From NCBI RefSeq assembly GCF_024362695.1, contig NC_065410.1, forward strand, positions 740,001 to 804,000: 64,000 nt of DNA. Direction: 5' to 3'. This DNA is from Pectinophora gossypiella. Its lineage: Eukaryota > Arthropoda > Insecta > Lepidoptera > Gelechiidae. A model generated the notes under the pieces. The model saw only the letters and a list, made by a program, of their open reading frames with translations. It was not told where the DNA came from and did not search any database. Made by a program: the position numbers and the translations under genes. The first letter of the stretch is position 1. Every line of letters starts with the position of its first letter. Shown piece after piece: positions 62,285 through 64,000 of this stretch.

Positions 62285-62385
62285 TCATACTCTTCTCTTC
62301 TCTCGTATGTGTTGTGAAGTCAGTGAGTGACCGTCCTCATAAACCTTGGAGTTACTAATGACAGGGTAGTATCAGGGTTTCATAC
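62285..62385 (-). repeat. SINE-2 tail, decayed
   Basis: CTCTTCTCTCGTATGTGTTG, CCGTCCTCATAAACCTTGGA. Strongly diverged. Confidence 0.45.
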
Positions 62386-62723
62386 TATTAACAATGCAAC
62401 CATCGAGATACTTTCGTGTCCTATCCACACGAGTCTATATCGTATGCAGTAACACGGAAATTCTTCTTTCTGTTTATCACTTTAGTTGCGTTGTGGGAGA
62501 CAGTTTTATAGCTCCATATACTATTTTTACAACATAGTGCGTTAGTTTCAAGTACTATTGCACTGACACGGGAATAAAGTATCTACGCTGACATAGAAGT
62601 AAAGTACGTCCAATCACGATGCCCGTTTATACAACGCCGCAGCGACGGTACACCGCCATGTCAGCCATAAACTACCCTCAATTGGTCGTCGTATGTTGAG
62701 TGGGAGGTAAGGTTGCTGTGAGA
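62386..62723. other. Nothing recognised
   Basis: GC-richer from 62,610 (ACAACGCCGCAGCGACGGTA). It leads into the minisatellite. Confidence 0.3.
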
Positions 62724-63031
62724 GCGGAGAAGCGAGGCGATAGTAACATAGCGGAGAAGCGAGGCGATAGTAACATAGCAGAGAAGCGAGGCGATAGTAG
62801 CGGAGCGGAGAAGCGAGGCGATATTAAAGGAGCGGAGAAGCAGGGTGATATTAACATAGCGGAGAAGCGAGGCGATAGTAACATAGCGGAGAAGCGGGGC
62901 GATAGTAACATAGCGGAGAAGCGAGGCGATAGTAACATAGCGGAGAAGCGGGGCGATAGTAACATAGCGGAGAAGCGAGGCGATAGTAACGTAGCGGAGC
63001 AGCGGGGTAAGAGAAGAGCAGAGACGCGGGG
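62724..63031. repeat. 27-bp minisatellite
   Basis: Ten units of GCGGAGAAGCGAGGCGATAG plus TAACATA (62,724-62,993) and a decayed partial copy. Because 27 is a multiple of three and the unit lacks stops, long frames open on both strands. The plus frame reads AEKRGDSNI, the minus frame MLLSPRFSA. I do not think either is a gene. Later units alternate GAGG/GGGG, a 54-bp higher-order pattern. Confidence 0.92.
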
Positions 63032-63220
63032 TATCTAGTAGTAAATAAAGTGCGTTTGATAACAGTAGAGCACAAAAGAAATGTATGATACAACGTGCGA
63101 TGCGGAACGGTAATATAGTGGCAATCTAATATGTATCTACAGTCATTAACATTTGAAGTATCCTGAGAAAAAATAACCCATGACAAAAAAAGAAGAAAAA
63201 ATATTAATTTGGAATTCCAT
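63032..63220. other. Nothing recognised
   Basis: Purine-rich, no ORF other than the one continuing from the minisatellite. Confidence 0.3.
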
Positions 63221-63221
63221 A

Positions 63222-63265
63222 AAGTCTGTTTACCCCGGTGGGAAATACTCGTGAGTTTATCTATG
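63222..63265 (+). repeat. RTE-a tail
   Basis: GTTTACCCCGGTGGGAAATA then CTCGTGAGTTTATCTATG, a solo copy of the family's last bases. Confidence 0.65.
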
Positions 63266-63474
63266 TATTTGGAATATCCCAGAAATCATACGTTACCCGA
63301 CTATAGCCAAGCTACCAAGCTAGCCTATCTAACCAAGGATAAGTCACAAGGTGTTTTCCTTCCTGCTTTTATTCTTCTTACTTGACGTGAATTATTGTAA
63401 ATTTGTGTCCAATGGTATCCAAGACCTAGCCAGTAAAATTGACCTTCGAGTATTCTTGTTCTCGATCATCATTA

Positions 63475-63665
63475 TCATCAGTTAACTTACATCATCCCAC
63501 TGCTGGGGCTGCCTTCACCACCACTTTTGCACCACTCTTACCGAAGCTGCCATAATCTCATCCATAACTTTCCCGTCGTTTGCAACGATGTCATTCGATC
63601 ACCGGACCGTTGGGCGATTTACTGACATATTCCCTATAGAGGCCACCATTCTGTGATTTCTCACA
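63475..63665 (-). pseudogene. RTE-c reverse transcriptase C-terminus
   Basis: Minus strand: MVASIGNMSVNRPTVR then a stop in place of W, SNDIVANDGKVMDEIMAASV, RVVQKWW, stop, then CAGCCCCAGCAGTGGGATGA and (GAT)n. The R.P..R.-.DDI...G pattern is the C-terminal tail of another RTE-type LINE. It has two stops, so it is inactive. Confidence 0.65.
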
Positions 63666-63689
63666 TCTTGTTACCGAGAAGTCATGATC

Positions 63690-63805
63690 TCCCTAACGTT
63701 ATGCCGTTTTTCACAGGGTCCGCTTACCTAACCTGAAGATTTGTCAGATCCAGTCTTTATAGAAGCGACTGCAAAAACCACTCCAATACAGAGAGGTAAA
63801 AAAGA
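63690..63805 (-). repeat. SINE-4 3' part
   Basis: GATCTCCCTAACGTTATGCC, CACAGGGTCCGCTTACCTAA, CCTGAAGATTTGTCAGATCC, GAAGCGACTGC, CACTCCAATACAG. Confidence 0.8.
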
Positions 63806-64000
63806 AAAATTGTAGAGGTCTCCGCTCTCCGCTGCCATAGAAAACCCAATCGTATATGCCGTTGTTGCAACAAACAGACTCCACGGTTGTAAAGTAACGT
63901 AGATTGGAGTTCTGCGGTCTGATTTTCTAGTGTTACTCTGCTCTGTGGTAATTGTACTAATTGTACGCGGCCAGGAAATGGTAATGAGTTGAGAGTCGAA
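63806..64000. other. Nothing recognised
   Basis: The final bases show no frame or repeat I could assign. Confidence 0.3.

Noticed and set aside
62678..63186. Three overlapping frames of 95-112 codons on both strands
   Set aside because: They exist only because the 27-bp unit has no stops in several frames. No start context or further domain supports a gene.

Overview
This window looks like a transposon-dense stretch of an insect genome, most likely a moth or butterfly. I base that on the tRNA-headed short repeats ending in the 'CCCAGCAGTGGGACGTATAT' type of tail, the RTE- and CR1/Jockey-type LINE fragments, and the many AT-rich inverted-repeat elements, which I recall as typical of Lepidoptera. 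I see no protein-coding host gene that can be supported across a normal reading frame. Two short stretches (38,540-38,934 and 60,294-60,338) could be host exons, judged from splice-like signals only. Family labels below (SINE-1 to SINE-6, LINE-1 to LINE-6, RTE-a/b/c, MITE-1 to MITE-9, rep-P/Q/R/T/U/W) are local names made by comparing copies inside this window; none comes from a database.

Layout. 1-13 kb: a 5'-truncated LINE with an intact 963-residue endonuclease/reverse transcriptase ORF (1,492-4,383), several small inverted-repeat elements, and a decayed reverse-strand LINE (10,276-11,797). 13-33 kb: mainly SINEs, LINE 3' ends and MITE pairs, many nested. 33.7-37.8 kb: the most structured part, a foldback-like element built of ~15-bp periodic motifs and split by a 3.4-kb non-autonomous LTR element whose two 628-bp LTRs look identical. 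38-39 kb: a MITE, then a region that may hold a promoter and first exon. 39-60 kb: more SINEs, LINE 3' ends, a near-perfect palindromic MITE (42.4 kb), a long inverted-repeat element (43.8-44.3 kb) and full-length SINEs with clear target-site duplications. 60-64 kb: a candidate short coding exon, a MITE pair inside a LINE 3' end, and a 27-bp minisatellite.

How the parts relate. Three SINE families with different heads (SINE-1, -2, -3) share one central core and, just after it, a hairpin whose sequence differs but whose position is kept. Several SINE tails copy the last bases of LINE ORFs in this window. SINE-5 ends like RTE-b, SINE-6 like RTE-a, and SINE-1/SINE-3 like RTE-c, each with a small hairpin. 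This fits LINE reverse transcriptases recognising the tails and mobilising the SINEs. SINE-3 also appears to combine a tRNA-like A box with a 5S-rRNA-like internal promoter.
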